DNA from: Candidatus Tisiphia endosymbiont of Melanophora roralis
GTDB taxonomy: Bacteria > Pseudomonadota > Alphaproteobacteria > Rickettsiales > Rickettsiaceae
Assembly (NCBI RefSeq): GCF_964026575.1
Contig: NZ_OZ032161.1
Location: forward strand, 1,054,001 to 1,118,000
Length of the DNA stretch: 64,000 nucleotides
Reading direction: 5' to 3'
Shown here: positions 26,255 through 35,325 of the stretch, one piece after another
How the letters are laid out: each line of letters opens with the position of its first letter
Numbering within the stretch: the stretch's first letter is position 1
Notes under the pieces: model-generated
The model's database searches: none
What the model saw: the letters and a program-made list of their open reading frames with translations, nothing else
Told to the model about the DNA's origin: nothing
Made by a program: the position numbers and the translations under genes

Positions 26255-26806
26255 CTATAAATTATTCAGATCAGGATCACTATTAAAGTTTTGTTCAGGA
26301 AATTTAGCATTGTCAGTATCTTTAGCAGGAGAAATTCTACCAACCATTTCGTCTAATGACATTTGAAAATGATCCGCTAGGGCTACTATAATTTGACTAT
26401 TTAAATTTTTTTGTTCTCGACTTCCGTTAATAAAATTATGAATTGAATAATTAAATCCAATTTCTTTTCCTAAAATATAAAAATTTATATCTTGCTTAAC
26501 AACTTTATCTTTTAAGAATTTTTTTAAGTTATTATTAATATCATCTAGTGATAAATCCTTAAATCTTCCTTTTACTTGTAATAATGGAATATATTCACTT
26601 CTGCCAACAACTTCATCTATAGAACAGTCAAAGTAGTTAGCTATTTTCAGTATAGTATGCATTTGGGGATTAGACCTTAATCCATTCATAATACTAGTAA
26701 TATTATTATAAGGAATCCCACTACCCTCAGAGAAATCTCTTCTTTTTAATTTGAGTATTTCAAATTTTAATCCTAAAAATTTTTGTATTTCTTTAACAAG
26801 AGTCAT
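26255..26806 (-). CDS. Transcriptional regulator with two XRE-type HTH domains
   Basis: 183 residues. Two similar halves: residues about 15-70 (DFSEGSGIPYNNITSIMNGLRSNPQMHTILKIANYFDCSIDEVVGR) and about 100-158 (YILGKEIGFNYSIHNFINGSREQKNLNSQIIVALADHFQMSLDEMVGR). Both end in xLDEhVGR, a common end of Cro/CI helix-turn-helix domains, so an internal duplication is likely. The tail is polar. It is divergent from a 116-aa membrane protein across 652 non-coding bases that include a promoter-like pair and structured repeats. Targets unknown. Confidence 0.75.
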   Translation of the reverse strand: MTLVKEIQKFLGLKFEILKLKRRDFSEGSGIPYNNITSIMNGLRSNPQMHTILKIANYFDCSIDEVVGRSEYIPLLQVKGRFKDLSLDDINNNLKKFLKDKVVKQDINFYILGKEIGFNYSIHNFINGSREQKNLNSQIIVALADHFQMSLDEMVGRISPAKDTDNAKFPEQNFNSDPDLNNL

Positions 26807-26867
26807 ATCTAAGAATTCATGGATTAAGTAAAAATAAAAAATATATCAACTGTTGACACATTTTTTC

Positions 26868-26896
26868 TTGACAACCCCAAATAACTATAATAAACT
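26868..26896 (+). promoter_or_regulatory. Candidate sigma-70 promoter upstream of a short leader
   Basis: TTGACA at 26868-26873 with a 17-base spacer to TAAACT at 26891-26896. A second TTGACA lies at 26853-26858. About 30 bases downstream is a hairpin followed by a T run (26928-26952), so transcription from here would be attenuated or would give a very short RNA unless it reads through. Confidence 0.4.
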
Positions 26897-26927
26897 CTCA
26901 AAAATAGGATGAGACCAAAAAAAAGAG

Positions 26928-26952
26928 GTCAGTAACTACTGACTACTTTTTT
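26928..26952 (+). terminator. Rho-independent terminator-like hairpin
   Basis: gtcagta (26928-26934) pairs with tactgac (26937-26943) and is followed by tacttttttaaaa. An A run precedes the stem, so it may work in both directions. An alternative pairing of gacc (26913) with ggtc (26927) would compete with it. Another hairpin, aaccaaaa ... ttttggtt, follows at about 26955-26976. Confidence 0.5.
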
Positions 26953-27011
26953 AAAACCAAAATACACATTTTGGTTTAGCTATCCGATTAGTATTTAGCC
27001 ATATAAATTGG

Positions 27012-27106
27012 CGTCATTGCGAGAAGCTACTTTAGTAGCGACGAAGCAATCTAGAAAAATTAAATTTGGATTGCTTCGTCGTGCTTACGCACTCCTCGCA
27101 ATGACG
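27012..27106. repeat. Palindromic core repeat, solitary copy
   Basis: cgtcattgcgag ... gacgaagcaatct at the left and gattgcttcgtcg ... cctcgcaatgacg at the right, an almost perfect 95-bp palindrome. It is the cleanest copy of the core found inside the TIR elements at 4041, 17104, 44210 and 55717. Confidence 0.8.
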
Positions 27107-27148
27107 GAGTAATGCTAATCAGATTAGCTATAAATCTCAAACTAAAAA

Positions 27149-27300
27149 AGCCAGTATAACACTTAAGCTCTACTCTTAAATAAAGCTCAAGTATTATATT
27201 GAATATTATAGCTAACTGGTAAGTACTGAAAAGTTTCACAGGCTCAAAAGTACTTACTAGTAGAATTAATCAAATAGCATCAAATGCTATTTAAATAACA
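27149..27300 (+). other. Structured non-coding region upstream of a 116-aa membrane protein gene
   Basis: Contains ctggtaagtact (about 27216-27228) pairing with agtacttactag (about 27249-27260) around a 20-base loop, followed by aaatagcat/atgctattt (27277-27297). There is no open frame. It could be a structured leader or a small RNA; nothing matches a riboswitch or RNA family I know. The remaining bases to 27458 show no other feature than a good ribosome-binding site. Confidence 0.3.
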
Positions 27301-27458
27301 ACCCTTTTATTGAAGTATACTATGATTATATACAAATTTCTTAGCCAAATCAACCCCCTTTATTTTTACAGTCCTATAGCAGCAATCAATCAGCCAAGCT
27401 TATCTAACGAAAGGCTATAGCAAACAAGCACAATCCTAGGCAACAAAGGAAGTAACAT

Positions 27459-27809
27459 ATGAATTACCAAATATTGACCTTGGCTATTTTAGCATTCAGC
27501 ATAATCATCGGACAGATACTCTTAATCCTCCTCTCAATCAAATTGCTTAATAACATCAGATTAACCTATAGCGAGATCGAGGTTATTTGCAAGGATTTCT
27601 CTAACATCTACATCAAAGCACAAAATGAAATAGCAGCTCTATATCAAAAGACCACAGAGCTAGCTAACAGTACAGTTAAGAAAGAACATCACATATTGTA
27701 TGCTACCTTTCAGTTAGAAGATATAAATCTGCATCTTAAAATACTACTTGATGAGTTTAAAGTATTTGCTAGATATAATACTACGTCACAAACCAAGAAA
27801 CAAAAATAA
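27459..27809 (+). CDS. Small membrane protein with coiled coil, 116 aa
   Basis: One N-terminal membrane helix (residues about 5-30, LTLAILAFSIIIGQILLILLSI) followed by a polar helical region (35-105) with heptad-like hydrophobics. No family recognised. The AAAGGAAG ribosome-binding site 6 bases before the ATG supports translation. It resembles in architecture the short bitopic proteins that sit at the division site or the secretion machinery, but that is only a likeness. It converges on clpP with a 58-base gap. Confidence 0.55.
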   Translation: MNYQILTLAILAFSIIIGQILLILLSIKLLNNIRLTYSEIEVICKDFSNIYIKAQNEIAALYQKTTELANSTVKKEHHILYATFQLEDINLHLKILLDEFKVFARYNTTSQTKKQK

Positions 27810-27867
27810 TCCTGCCCCCTGCCCCTGCATTTCGGTGCGGAATCCATAACATCTAACAGCCTTTAAA

Positions 27868-28470
27868 CTATTTTCTTACTAAGATTTTTGCTCTATCGGT
27901 GATGATTTCATCAACAAGTCCAAAAGATTTAGCTACTTCAGGATCCATGAAATTATCACGTTCCATACTTTTTTCAATAGAATCTAGTTCTTGCCCTGTA
28001 TGCTTGACATATAAGTTATTGAGCATTCTTTTTAATTTCATGGTTTCTTTAGCATGAATTTCTATATCTGTAGCTTGCCCTTGGTAACCACCTGACGGTT
28101 GATGGATCATTATACGACTATGTGGCAAGGAATAACGCATACCTTTCTCACCAGCAGTAAGCAACAAAGAACCCGCGGAGCAAGCCTGCCCTATACAAAG
28201 AGTAGAAATTTTAGGTTTAATATATTGCATAGTATCATAAATTGCCAAGCCAGAAGTCACAACACCACCAGGAGAGTTAATATACATAAAAATATCTTTT
28301 TCTGGATTTTCTGCCTCTAAGAATAGTAATTGTGCAACCACCACATTGGCCATATAATCTTCAATTTGACCACAAACAAAAACGATGCGTTCCTTTAATA
28401 ACCTAGAATAGATATCATAGGCTCTTTCCCCTCTAGGGGTTTGTTCAATTACTATAGGCACGTACGTCAT
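27868..28470 (-). CDS. clpP: ATP-dependent Clp protease proteolytic subunit
   Basis: 200 residues. Serine protease forming the 14-subunit chamber used by ClpX and ClpA. Catalytic Ser in [11 protein letters not shown] (about residue 98), His in [10 protein letters not shown] (about 123) and Asp in [18 protein letters not shown] (about 172). N-terminal [28 protein letters not shown] is typical. AGGAG lies upstream of the ATG. It is not followed by clpX in this window. Confidence 0.97.
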   Translation of the reverse strand: MTYVPIVIEQTPRGERAYDIYSRLLKERIVFVCGQIEDYMANVVVAQLLFLEAENPEKDIFMYINSPGGVVTSGLAIYDTMQYIKPKISTLCIGQACSAGSLLLTAGEKGMRYSLPHSRIMIHQPSGGYQGQATDIEIHAKETMKLKRMLNNLYVKHTGQELDSIEKSMERDNFMDPEVAKSFGLVDEIITDRAKILVRK

Positions 28471-28502
28471 TAAATTTTCTCCTAAATTTATTGTAACCTA
28501 CC

Positions 28503-28595
28503 CCAATTCGGGATAAGAATTAGTTAATTCTTATCCCGAATTGGCTTTAATATAAGGAAAAATGCATTCTTAAAGCGGTTTTGCGAATGCATTTT
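28503..28595. repeat. Composite hairpin repeat, modules A and D (copy 4)
   Basis: Module A (28503-28543, ccaattcgggataagaat and its complement) followed by module D in inverted orientation (28559-28595). The linker ggctttaatataaggaaaa is also shared with the sequence after module D at 17487. Modules B and C are missing, showing that the units recombine separately. Confidence 0.75.
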
Positions 28596-28638
28596 AAATA
28601 TTTCTAAAGCCTATGCGTTCGCTCGCTAATAGACGATT

Positions 28639-28659
28639 TTTTAACTTTCAACAGTTGTA
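28639..28659. repeat. Half copy of MITE family 2 (one TIR)
   Basis: tttaactttcaacagttgtag matches the right terminal repeat of family 2. The sequence just before it, gctcgctaatagacg, is the core border. No partner TIR was found upstream of clpP, so this is a truncated copy. Confidence 0.6.
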
Positions 28660-28723
28660 GTTGACATCCGAAGGTGCTTAGAATAATAATTATTTTTATG
28701 TCGAATTCAAGTTAAATAAGTAA

Positions 28724-29695
28724 TTACTCACTAGCACTCGTTTGTTTCTTCATAGAAGATTCCTTAGATAATTTTTTATTGCTCACTGATTTTAGCTGAT
28801 CAAAAATGCTTAAAGCTTGAGTTATAAAACTTCCTGGTTCAGAAAGATTTGCCGGAAGAATTACTGTATTACTATCTTTGGCTAACTCACCAAAAGCATT
28901 TATATATTGTTCAGCAATTTTTAAAGATACTGCATCATTACCCCCAGACTTTTGAATAGATGCGGCAATAACTTCAATACTTTTAGCAGTAGCCATTGCT
29001 ACTAATCCTATTGCCTCAGCTTCACCTTTAGCTCTATTTACTTGGTCAGTATAGGAAGCTTCAGAATTTAATACCACTTGAGCCTTCTCACCTTCTGCAT
29101 GGTTTATTTTTGCTTGTCTATTGCCTTCTGAATCCAAAATTTGAGCTCGTTTCTGACGTTCTGCTGCAACTTGTAATTCCATCGCTTTAAGTATTGTTTG
29201 TGGTGGCTGAATATCTTTAATTTCATAACGCATACATTGTATCCCCCAATTCATTGCAGCTTGGTTAATAGCAGATACAATAGCGATGTTTAACGTTTCT
29301 CGTTCTTCAAAAGTCCTATCTAATGGTAATTTACCTATTTCTGAACGCATGGTGGTCTGTGCAAGCTGTGTGATAGCATAATATGGACTATTAACACCAT
29401 AAGATGCAGCGACTGGATCAACAATTTTTACATATAAAACACCATCTATTAATAACGTAACATTATCATTTGAAATGGCTGTTTGAGCAGTAACATCAAT
29501 AGCTTCTTCCTTCAAGGTGTGTTTATAGGCTACTCTCTGAATCACTGGTATCAAAATATTCAATCCTGGCTGCAAAACCCTATCAAATTTTCCAAACTTT
29601 TCTACAACCCATGCTTGTTGTTGTGGTACAACCTTAACCATCTGTACAATAATAAGAATTGCCACGATACTACAAACTAATAATATATATTCCAT
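28724..29695 (-). CDS. Stomatin-like SPFH/band-7 protein
   Basis: 323 residues: one N-terminal membrane helix (2-19), the SPFH domain (about 20-180: VVPQQQAWVVEKFGKFDRVLQPGLN, VTLLIDGVLYVKIVDP, ALTTMRSEIGKLPLD-like TTMRSEIGKLPLD), a charged coiled coil (about 180-230, rich in AE) and the stomatin C-terminal segment with NTVILPANLSEPGSFITQAL. It most resembles the mitochondrial SLP-2/paraslipin group. Such proteins form ring-like membrane assemblies and often regulate proteases; no NfeD partner is adjacent here. Confidence 0.88.
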   Translation of the reverse strand: MEYILLVCSIVAILIIVQMVKVVPQQQAWVVEKFGKFDRVLQPGLNILIPVIQRVAYKHTLKEEAIDVTAQTAISNDNVTLLIDGVLYVKIVDPVAASYGVNSPYYAITQLAQTTMRSEIGKLPLDRTFEERETLNIAIVSAINQAAMNWGIQCMRYEIKDIQPPQTILKAMELQVAAERQKRAQILDSEGNRQAKINHAEGEKAQVVLNSEASYTDQVNRAKGEAEAIGLVAMATAKSIEVIAASIQKSGGNDAVSLKIAEQYINAFGELAKDSNTVILPANLSEPGSFITQALSIFDQLKSVSNKKLSKESSMKKQTSASE

Positions 29696-29780
29696 TTTAA
29701 TCCTCTGTTAATTTAATCTTAGTTCGGTGACATCGCTCGCAGTTGATGCTTAACAATATAACTTGTTACATGAATTCAGG

Positions 29781-30794
29781 TTAATCTAACAATTTGACGA
29801 CGTTACCATCATAAATCTTAGTAATCCCTTCCAATACCACCATATCTCCTTCCTTAATTTCGTTTGAGATAATCTCTGTTAAACCATTTAAACTAGTGCC
29901 AAGTTTAACATAAAGTTGTTGTGCCTTATTGTCATTGACTTTATATACAAAATACTCACCTTTATTATTACTCTGTACCGATTGATTAGGCACAGCTAAA
30001 TTCCTATGTTTGTTAAGAATTAGATCTATATTTACATAGCTTCCATGCACAATATTACTATTAGAATCAACGATAATTTTAGCACTTATAGTACCATTAT
30101 CTGAAACATATTGTGAGATTTCAGCAATTTTTCCATTAATTAATCCACCCTTATTATCGGTTATCACTAAATTAGTGGATTCTGATACCTGATTATAAAG
30201 CCCCTCAGGTAGCTCTATTAAAATATTATTAGTAGTAGAATTTTGAGCAATAATGCTAAAAAGATAATCTCCTTGTTTTATCTTATCCCCTATTTTGGAT
30301 TTTATTATACCAATATATCCATCAAATGGAGCTATAAGAACCATATCGTTGTAACTATTCATTGCTTTAGCAAAAGCAAACCTAGCTTCTTCTAACTCGC
30401 TGCTAGATTTTTCTAGCACATCACTACTAATATATTTTTTGGCAAGTAATTCCTTGTTACGGCTATAAGAAGCCATGGCTTTTCTTAAAGAGACTTCCGC
30501 TTGTGACTTAATTGACATAGCTAAATCTTGATCAATAATAAGCAAAACATCACCTTGATGGATCTTACCTCCTTGGGAAGTAGATACTAAATCAAGTCTA
30601 CCAGAAACATTTGCATAATAATCACGGCTCATACCACTCTTACATTGTCCTATAACGCTGAAAACATTATATAAATCAACCATTTGTACTGTAGTAGCTT
30701 TTACCCCGATAGTTTCTTGTTCTTCAGCTATAGCATAGCAAGAAGTAATGCATATACATAAAAAAATAATTATAGTTTTAAATCTGTTATCCAA
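29781..30794 (-). CDS. Efflux RND transporter periplasmic adaptor (membrane fusion protein)
   Basis: 337 residues with a signal or lipoprotein-type N-terminus (IIIFLCICITSCYAIAEE, Cys19). The HlyD/MFP pattern is plain: SGRLDLVSTSQGGKIHQGDVLLIID (first lipoyl half), a short hairpin (SQAEVSLRKAMASYSRNKEL...), then APFDGYIGIIKSKIGDKIKQGDYLF (second lipoyl half) and beta-barrel and membrane-proximal domains. The adaptor links an inner-membrane RND pump to an outer-membrane channel, but neither gene is next to it. It overlaps the end of the DUF2608 gene by 25 bases. Confidence 0.85.
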   Translation of the reverse strand: MDNRFKTIIIFLCICITSCYAIAEEQETIGVKATTVQMVDLYNVFSVIGQCKSGMSRDYYANVSGRLDLVSTSQGGKIHQGDVLLIIDQDLAMSIKSQAEVSLRKAMASYSRNKELLAKKYISSDVLEKSSSELEEARFAFAKAMNSYNDMVLIAPFDGYIGIIKSKIGDKIKQGDYLFSIIAQNSTTNNILIELPEGLYNQVSESTNLVITDNKGGLINGKIAEISQYVSDNGTISAKIIVDSNSNIVHGSYVNIDLILNKHRNLAVPNQSVQSNNKGEYFVYKVNDNKAQQLYVKLGTSLNGLTEIISNEIKEGDMVVLEGITKIYDGNVVKLLD

Positions 30795-31531
30795 CGATGT
30801 TCCTTCTCTAAAATCTCAAAACGAATTTTTTCACTTTTTTCATCTAGTTCTGTTTCCGGGATCAAAGAAGCTCCATCAAATTCAAAACCATAAAAATTAA
30901 TCTGTAATTTGCTACATATTTTTGCCACTGACTCAATATTTTCTAAAATATCGTCCACAAATATTATTGTTTTAGGATAGTAGTTTTTTTTATGTAAAAT
31001 ATTCTCTAATACTGCACCTTTATCAACATCGGCTGTCAGAATCACCCCTTCTTTCATCATTGGTACACCACCCCCAATATGTAATTCATCAATTAATATT
31101 TCCTCTTTTATCGGAGTAGATTTCATAAAATCTATATTTATCCCTTTAAGCTCTGTAAGACGCCAATTGGTAAAATCCTCAATAACACCAAATTTCCCTG
31201 TATATAATTTGGTCAGAGCAGCAGTTGGGATTTGCATCTTCCATAATCTACCTAGTATATCAGTTATATTATAGTCCACTAAGCGAATAGTACGATTTTT
31301 TAAAATAATACTGTAAAAAAGATGCCTTTCTTCTCTCGTAAGACGGTTTTTGCTTTCAGCACGCCACTGCCGTCTATAAGGATGAGTTAAGCGATATTCA
31401 TCTTGATCCATGATAAGTACGTCATCTACATCAAAAAGCACCAAGCTATCTTGATCTAACTTATCTATTACTTCCGATATTTTCAAAAAATCGGAAACTT
31501 TAGTTGTTTTAGCAAATATATGTTTATTCAT
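30770..31531 (-). CDS. DUF2608 (HAD-like) protein
   Basis: 253 residues. An N-terminal HAD motif I LVLFDVDDVLIM (about residues 31-42) and a late motif TIIFVDDILENIES (about 197-210) frame the protein. The middle holds KNRTIRLVDYNITDIL and PTAALTKLYTGKFG. This combination belongs to DUF2608, known mainly from Rickettsia, Legionella and Coxiella; some members carry signal peptides, but none is seen here. A phosphatase activity is expected but unproven. Its ATG overlaps the stop of the upstream hydrolase gene by 4 bases. Confidence 0.8.
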   Translation of the reverse strand: MNKHIFAKTTKVSDFLKISEVIDKLDQDSLVLFDVDDVLIMDQDEYRLTHPYRRQWRAESKNRLTREERHLFYSIILKNRTIRLVDYNITDILGRLWKMQIPTAALTKLYTGKFGVIEDFTNWRLTELKGINIDFMKSTPIKEEILIDELHIGGGVPMMKEGVILTADVDKGAVLENILHKKNYYPKTIIFVDDILENIESVAKICSKLQINFYGFEFDGASLIPETELDEKSEKIRFEILEKEHRWITDLKL

Positions 31532-32292
31532 AGTTCTAATGATAAGTTTATTATTTCTTCCAAAGAATTAGCTATTATAGCTAAATCTGATTCTCGTACA
31601 AGAGTATGAACTCCGTCTTTTATTAATTTCACCACTACCATATCACTAGTAATCTTTTCTACAAGGTTATTTGAGATGGTATAAGGTACGTCCTCATCTA
31701 GCATCCCGTGAATTAAATGAATAGCCCCCTTAAGTTTAATACTATTTGCATTTAGTAACAAGTGATTTCTAGCTTCGAGTATTAATTGATAACTTATTGG
31801 ATATTTATCGTTGCAATTACGCCCACCAACCTCAAGGTATTTTTGTTGTTGCATTTGTGTTTTTTGCATTTCAGTTAAGTTTTGCCAAATAGTTTCTGTA
31901 AAATCTAGGGCAGGAGCAATACAAACAAGACCACAAACTTTACTAGGAAATTTTATAGCAGCAAGAATGGCTAACCAACCACCCATGCTAGAGCCTATGA
32001 TAATAGCTGGTTGCACTACAAGTTTATTTAAAACTAGTTCAACCCCTGTAAGCCAAGATCCAATCGTTTCATCTAGAAATCTACCTGATGATTCTCCATG
32101 ACCAAAATTATCAAATGTGATAAAATTATAATCACGTTTTTTACAGTAATTCTCAAGAAATATAGCCTTCTTACCATTCATACCCGACATCAAGCCATGT
32201 AAAAAAATTACCAATGGCATATTTTTTTTGCTACTTTTATGATGATTGTAAGTGATAAATCTTTTCTTTTCTGTATTATATATTTTATGCAT
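31528..32292 (-). CDS. Alpha/beta hydrolase
   Basis: 254 residues. Nucleophile elbow GSSMGGW (Ser about residue 99), oxyanion HGLMSGM after LVIFL, an acid in HGMLDEDVP and the catalytic histidine in DGVHTLVRESD. The family covers esterases and acyl hydrolases; mammalian homologues include ABHD10-type mitochondrial enzymes, a frequent best match for rickettsial members. No signal peptide. First gene of a three-gene minus-strand run with the DUF2608 and adaptor genes. Confidence 0.82.
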   Translation of the reverse strand: MHKIYNTEKKRFITYNHHKSSKKNMPLVIFLHGLMSGMNGKKAIFLENYCKKRDYNFITFDNFGHGESSGRFLDETIGSWLTGVELVLNKLVVQPAIIIGSSMGGWLAILAAIKFPSKVCGLVCIAPALDFTETIWQNLTEMQKTQMQQQKYLEVGGRNCNDKYPISYQLILEARNHLLLNANSIKLKGAIHLIHGMLDEDVPYTISNNLVEKITSDMVVVKLIKDGVHTLVRESDLAIIANSLEEIINLSLEL

Positions 32293-32316
32293 TTAAATTA
32301 ATTATGTAAAAGATTA

Positions 32317-33483
32317 ATGATTTCATCAGATTCACCCAAACGATATCATAAACCTACCATTTTGCAAGTAGTTCCAGCTTTATTCTCTGGTGGAGTAGAG
32401 CGAGGAACAATTGAAGTGGCTAAAATGTTAAAAAAAGTTAATTATAATGTTATTGTAGTTTCATCTGGTGGTTCATTAGTTGAAGAATTAGTAGCGGCAG
32501 AAGTGCCACATATTTTTATGAATAGTGCTACTAAAAATCCTTTAACAATATGGAAAAACGCAAGAATTCTGTCAGAAATAATTAAGGAATATAACGTAGA
32601 TATAGTGCATGCAAGATCTAGAGCTCCAGCTTGGAGTTGTTATATGGCCGCAAAGGCTACAGGTGCTAAATTCTTAACAACATTCCACGGAGTCTACAAC
32701 ATCTCGAATCCTTTCAAACATTTTTATAATAGCGTCATGGTCAAAGGCGAAAAGATCATAGCTGTGTCTAATTTTGTAAAACATCATATATTAATTAATT
32801 ATCAAATCCTAGAAGATCAAATTGTTGTAATATATCGAGGGGTAGATTATAATTATTTTGATCCAAAGAATGTTACAGAAGAAAAGTTACTAAAACATAA
32901 AAAGAAATATGGTATATCTAACAATACTCCTATAATATTGTTACCATCAAGAATGACCAGTTGGAAGGGGCATCTTACCCTTGTTGAAGCACTTGGCAAA
33001 TTAAAACATCTAGATTTCTACTGTCTAATGGTTGGAGATTTATCCAAACATCCCAATTTTACCAATCGAGTAAAATCTCTTATAAACTTGTTGAAGCTAC
33101 AAAGTAAAATTCAAATTTTTGGTAATGAATCTGATATGCTCAGCCTTTACGGTGTTTCAGATATAGTAATATCTACTTCAATTGAACCAGAAGCATTTGG
33201 TCGAACTATAACTGAAGGACAATCAATGGAAAAGCTAGTAATTGCTACAAATATAGGTGGAGCTATTGAAACAATATTAGATAAAAAAACTGGATTTCAT
33301 GTCAAACCAAACGATGCTGTTGATTTAGCAGAAAAAATCGAACATTGCTTATCTATACTTAAAACCAATGAAGGTAAAAAAATACAACAAGCAGCAAGAA
33401 AAGCAGTAATCGATAATTTTTCCCTTGATTTAATGCTTAGTAAAACCTTAGATATATATAAAAAAATGCTCAAAAAAACATAA
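32317..33483 (+). CDS. Glycosyltransferase family 4
   Basis: 388 residues, GT-B fold. The N-terminal acceptor half begins ILQVVPALFSGGVERGTIEVAK, and the donor half has ILLPSRMTSWKGHLTLVEAL, and the E-x7-E region EPEAFGRTITEGQSME (about residues 290-305). Such retaining enzymes build LPS core, O-antigen or other surface glycans. The sugar donor is unknown, although a WaaG/PglA-type role is plausible. Divergent from the hydrolase gene with only 24 bases between their starts. Confidence 0.88.
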   Translation: MISSDSPKRYHKPTILQVVPALFSGGVERGTIEVAKMLKKVNYNVIVVSSGGSLVEELVAAEVPHIFMNSATKNPLTIWKNARILSEIIKEYNVDIVHARSRAPAWSCYMAAKATGAKFLTTFHGVYNISNPFKHFYNSVMVKGEKIIAVSNFVKHHILINYQILEDQIVVIYRGVDYNYFDPKNVTEEKLLKHKKKYGISNNTPIILLPSRMTSWKGHLTLVEALGKLKHLDFYCLMVGDLSKHPNFTNRVKSLINLLKLQSKIQIFGNESDMLSLYGVSDIVISTSIEPEAFGRTITEGQSMEKLVIATNIGGAIETILDKKTGFHVKPNDAVDLAEKIEHCLSILKTNEGKKIQQAARKAVIDNFSLDLMLSKTLDIYKKMLKKT

Positions 33484-33575
33484 TATTTTCCCCAGTTCTT
33501 TGTAGTGTCCTTACATCTTTCCACCTGCATCTATGATTTTTAAACTACCATAGAGAAGCAATGAAAATTCTATTC

Positions 33576-33603
33576 TTGAAATCTACTAATTATACTTTAT
33601 ACT
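33576..33603 (+). promoter_or_regulatory. Candidate sigma-70 promoter of rpoZ-acpS
   Basis: TTGAAA at 33576-33581, 16 bases, TATACT at 33598-33603, 46 bases before the rpoZ ATG. A GAGAG ribosome-binding site lies just before the ATG. Confidence 0.4.
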
Positions 33604-33649
33604 GATCCGTTATTGTATATATATCTTATAAAATTAAAAAGAGAGTATT

Positions 33650-34042
33650 ATGGCTAGGATAACGATTGAAGATTGTGTTGGAAAAATTCACGATAGATTT
33701 AAGCTTGTAGCTTTAGCTGCTCAAAGAGCAAATGATATAAATTCTGGTAGTAAAATGACTATTAATAACGTGAAAGGCGATAAGGCAACTGTACTGGCAT
33801 TACGTGAAATAGCTGCTGGTCATATAACAATTCCAGCCCTAAAGGCACAATTATTAAAACGTCTTCGAACAAAAAGCAGAATCGATCCTATTGATGAAGA
33901 AAATACTGATGCTTCCCTTGATACTGCTGTAGAAGAGTTTGATTATTTACCAAGCGGCTCAGATCTTTGTGTTACTGAAGACTACTCTGACTTAGATGAT
34001 CAAATATTTGATGATAATGTTAGTAATGATGAACAAAAATGA
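33650..34042 (+). CDS. rpoZ: RNA polymerase omega subunit
   Basis: 130 residues. Omega binds the beta' subunit and helps RNA polymerase assembly; in many bacteria it also helps bind ppGpp. The family block MARITIEDCVGKIHDRFKLVALAAQRANDI is complete, with VALREIAAGHI farther on. Its C-terminus is longer than the E. coli protein and very acidic (DLDDQIFDDN), as in other rickettsiae. It overlaps acpS by 4 bases. Confidence 0.94.
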   Translation: MARITIEDCVGKIHDRFKLVALAAQRANDINSGSKMTINNVKGDKATVLALREIAAGHITIPALKAQLLKRLRTKSRIDPIDEENTDASLDTAVEEFDYLPSGSDLCVTEDYSDLDDQIFDDNVSNDEQK

Positions 34043-34422
34043 TTATTGGTGTTGGTACAGATATAGTACAAATTCCAAGAATAGAACGTATCTTAAAGCT
34101 ATATGACCAGCGTTTTGTAAACATAATTCTTTCTAAAACGGAAATACAAAAGCTAAATTCTCTAAGCAAAGACCAATATGGCTGCTTTTTGGCAAAAAGG
34201 TTTGCTGCGAAAGAGGCAGTTAGCAAAGCCCTTGGTATCGGAATGGGGCGTGGTTTACGATTTAAAGACATATCTGTACTAAATGATGCCTTAGGAAAGC
34301 CCTTTGTCCAAATTTGTCACCCTGAAAATCCAAACAAATTTGGACAAATCAAAATCCACTTGTCCATTTCAGACGATTACCCAATTTCTGTAGCTTTTGC
34401 AGTCATTACCTCTAAGGTTTAA
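34039..34422 (+). CDS. acpS: Holo-[acyl-carrier-protein] synthase
   Basis: 127 residues. It transfers 4'-phosphopantetheine from CoA to apo-ACP. The two magnesium-binding signatures are present: [17 protein letters not shown] near the start and [17 protein letters not shown] (KRFAAKEA) in the middle, with the late [13 protein letters not shown] strand. It is translationally coupled to rpoZ through an ATGA overlap and converges with sucD, the stops overlapping by 4 bases. Confidence 0.95.
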   Translation: MIIGVGTDIVQIPRIERILKLYDQRFVNIILSKTEIQKLNSLSKDQYGCFLAKRFAAKEAVSKALGIGMGRGLRFKDISVLNDALGKPFVQICHPENPNKFGQIKIHLSISDDYPISVAFAVITSKV

Positions 34423-35297
34423 AGCTTTTTTAATAATTCAAACATAGTTTTACCAATATCAGCTGGCGATCTAGTGATAGTAACACCTGCACTTTGCAAC
34501 GCCTCCAACTTATCTTCAGCTGAACCCTGTCCATTAGAAATAATTGCACCAGCATGCCCCATTCTTTTACCTTCAGGAGCAGTAACACCAGCAATGAAAG
34601 TAACTATTGGTTTTTTAATCTTTGAGCTTTTTATTAATTCAGCAGCCTTTTCCTCAGCATCCCCTCCTATTTCACCAATCATAATAATTGATTCTGTTTC
34701 ATCATCTTGCAAAAACATTTCAATACAATCAACAAAATCGGTGCCATTAACTGGATCTCCACCAATACCAATACAGGTAGATTGACCAAGACCAACAGCT
34801 GTAGTCTGTGCTACTGCTTCATAAGTCAAAGTACCGGACCGGGATATAATTCCTACCCTGCCTCTCTTATGAATATAACCAGGCATTATGCCGATTTTAC
34901 ATTCATCAGGAGTAATAATGCCAGGACAATTTGGTCCAATTAATCTAGTTTTTGATCCGATTAATGCCCTTTTGACCTTTATCATATCAAGTATCGGTAT
35001 TCCCTCTGTAATACACACTACCAAACTAATTCCTGCATCTATAGCTTCCAAAATTGAATCAGCAGCAAAAGGTGGTGGAACATAAATAACGCTAGCAGTA
35101 GCCTTAGTTTTTGCAACTGCCTCATGTACTGTATTATATACAGGTAGATCTAGATGAGTATTTCCACCTTTTCCAGGAGTTACCCCTCCTACCATTTTAG
35201 TACCATAACTGATTGCCTGCTCAGAATGAAAAGTCCCTTGAGAGCCAGTAAAACCTTGGCAAATTACTTTTGTATTTTTATCAACTAATATTGACAT
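34419..35297 (-). CDS. sucD: Succinyl-CoA synthetase, alpha subunit
   Basis: 292 residues. With SucC it converts succinyl-CoA to succinate while making ATP or GTP. N-terminal CoA-binding [28 protein letters not shown] in the middle and the phosphohistidine in [10 protein letters not shown] (about residue 250) are all intact. It is 28 bases downstream of sucC. Confidence 0.97.
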   Translation of the reverse strand: MSILVDKNTKVICQGFTGSQGTFHSEQAISYGTKMVGGVTPGKGGNTHLDLPVYNTVHEAVAKTKATASVIYVPPPFAADSILEAIDAGISLVVCITEGIPILDMIKVKRALIGSKTRLIGPNCPGIITPDECKIGIMPGYIHKRGRVGIISRSGTLTYEAVAQTTAVGLGQSTCIGIGGDPVNGTDFVDCIEMFLQDDETESIIMIGEIGGDAEEKAAELIKSSKIKKPIVTFIAGVTAPEGKRMGHAGAIISNGQGSAEDKLEALQSAGVTITRSPADIGKTMFELLKKL

Positions 35298-35325
35298 ATA
35301 TGCATTTTCCGTATTTTTATATGAA

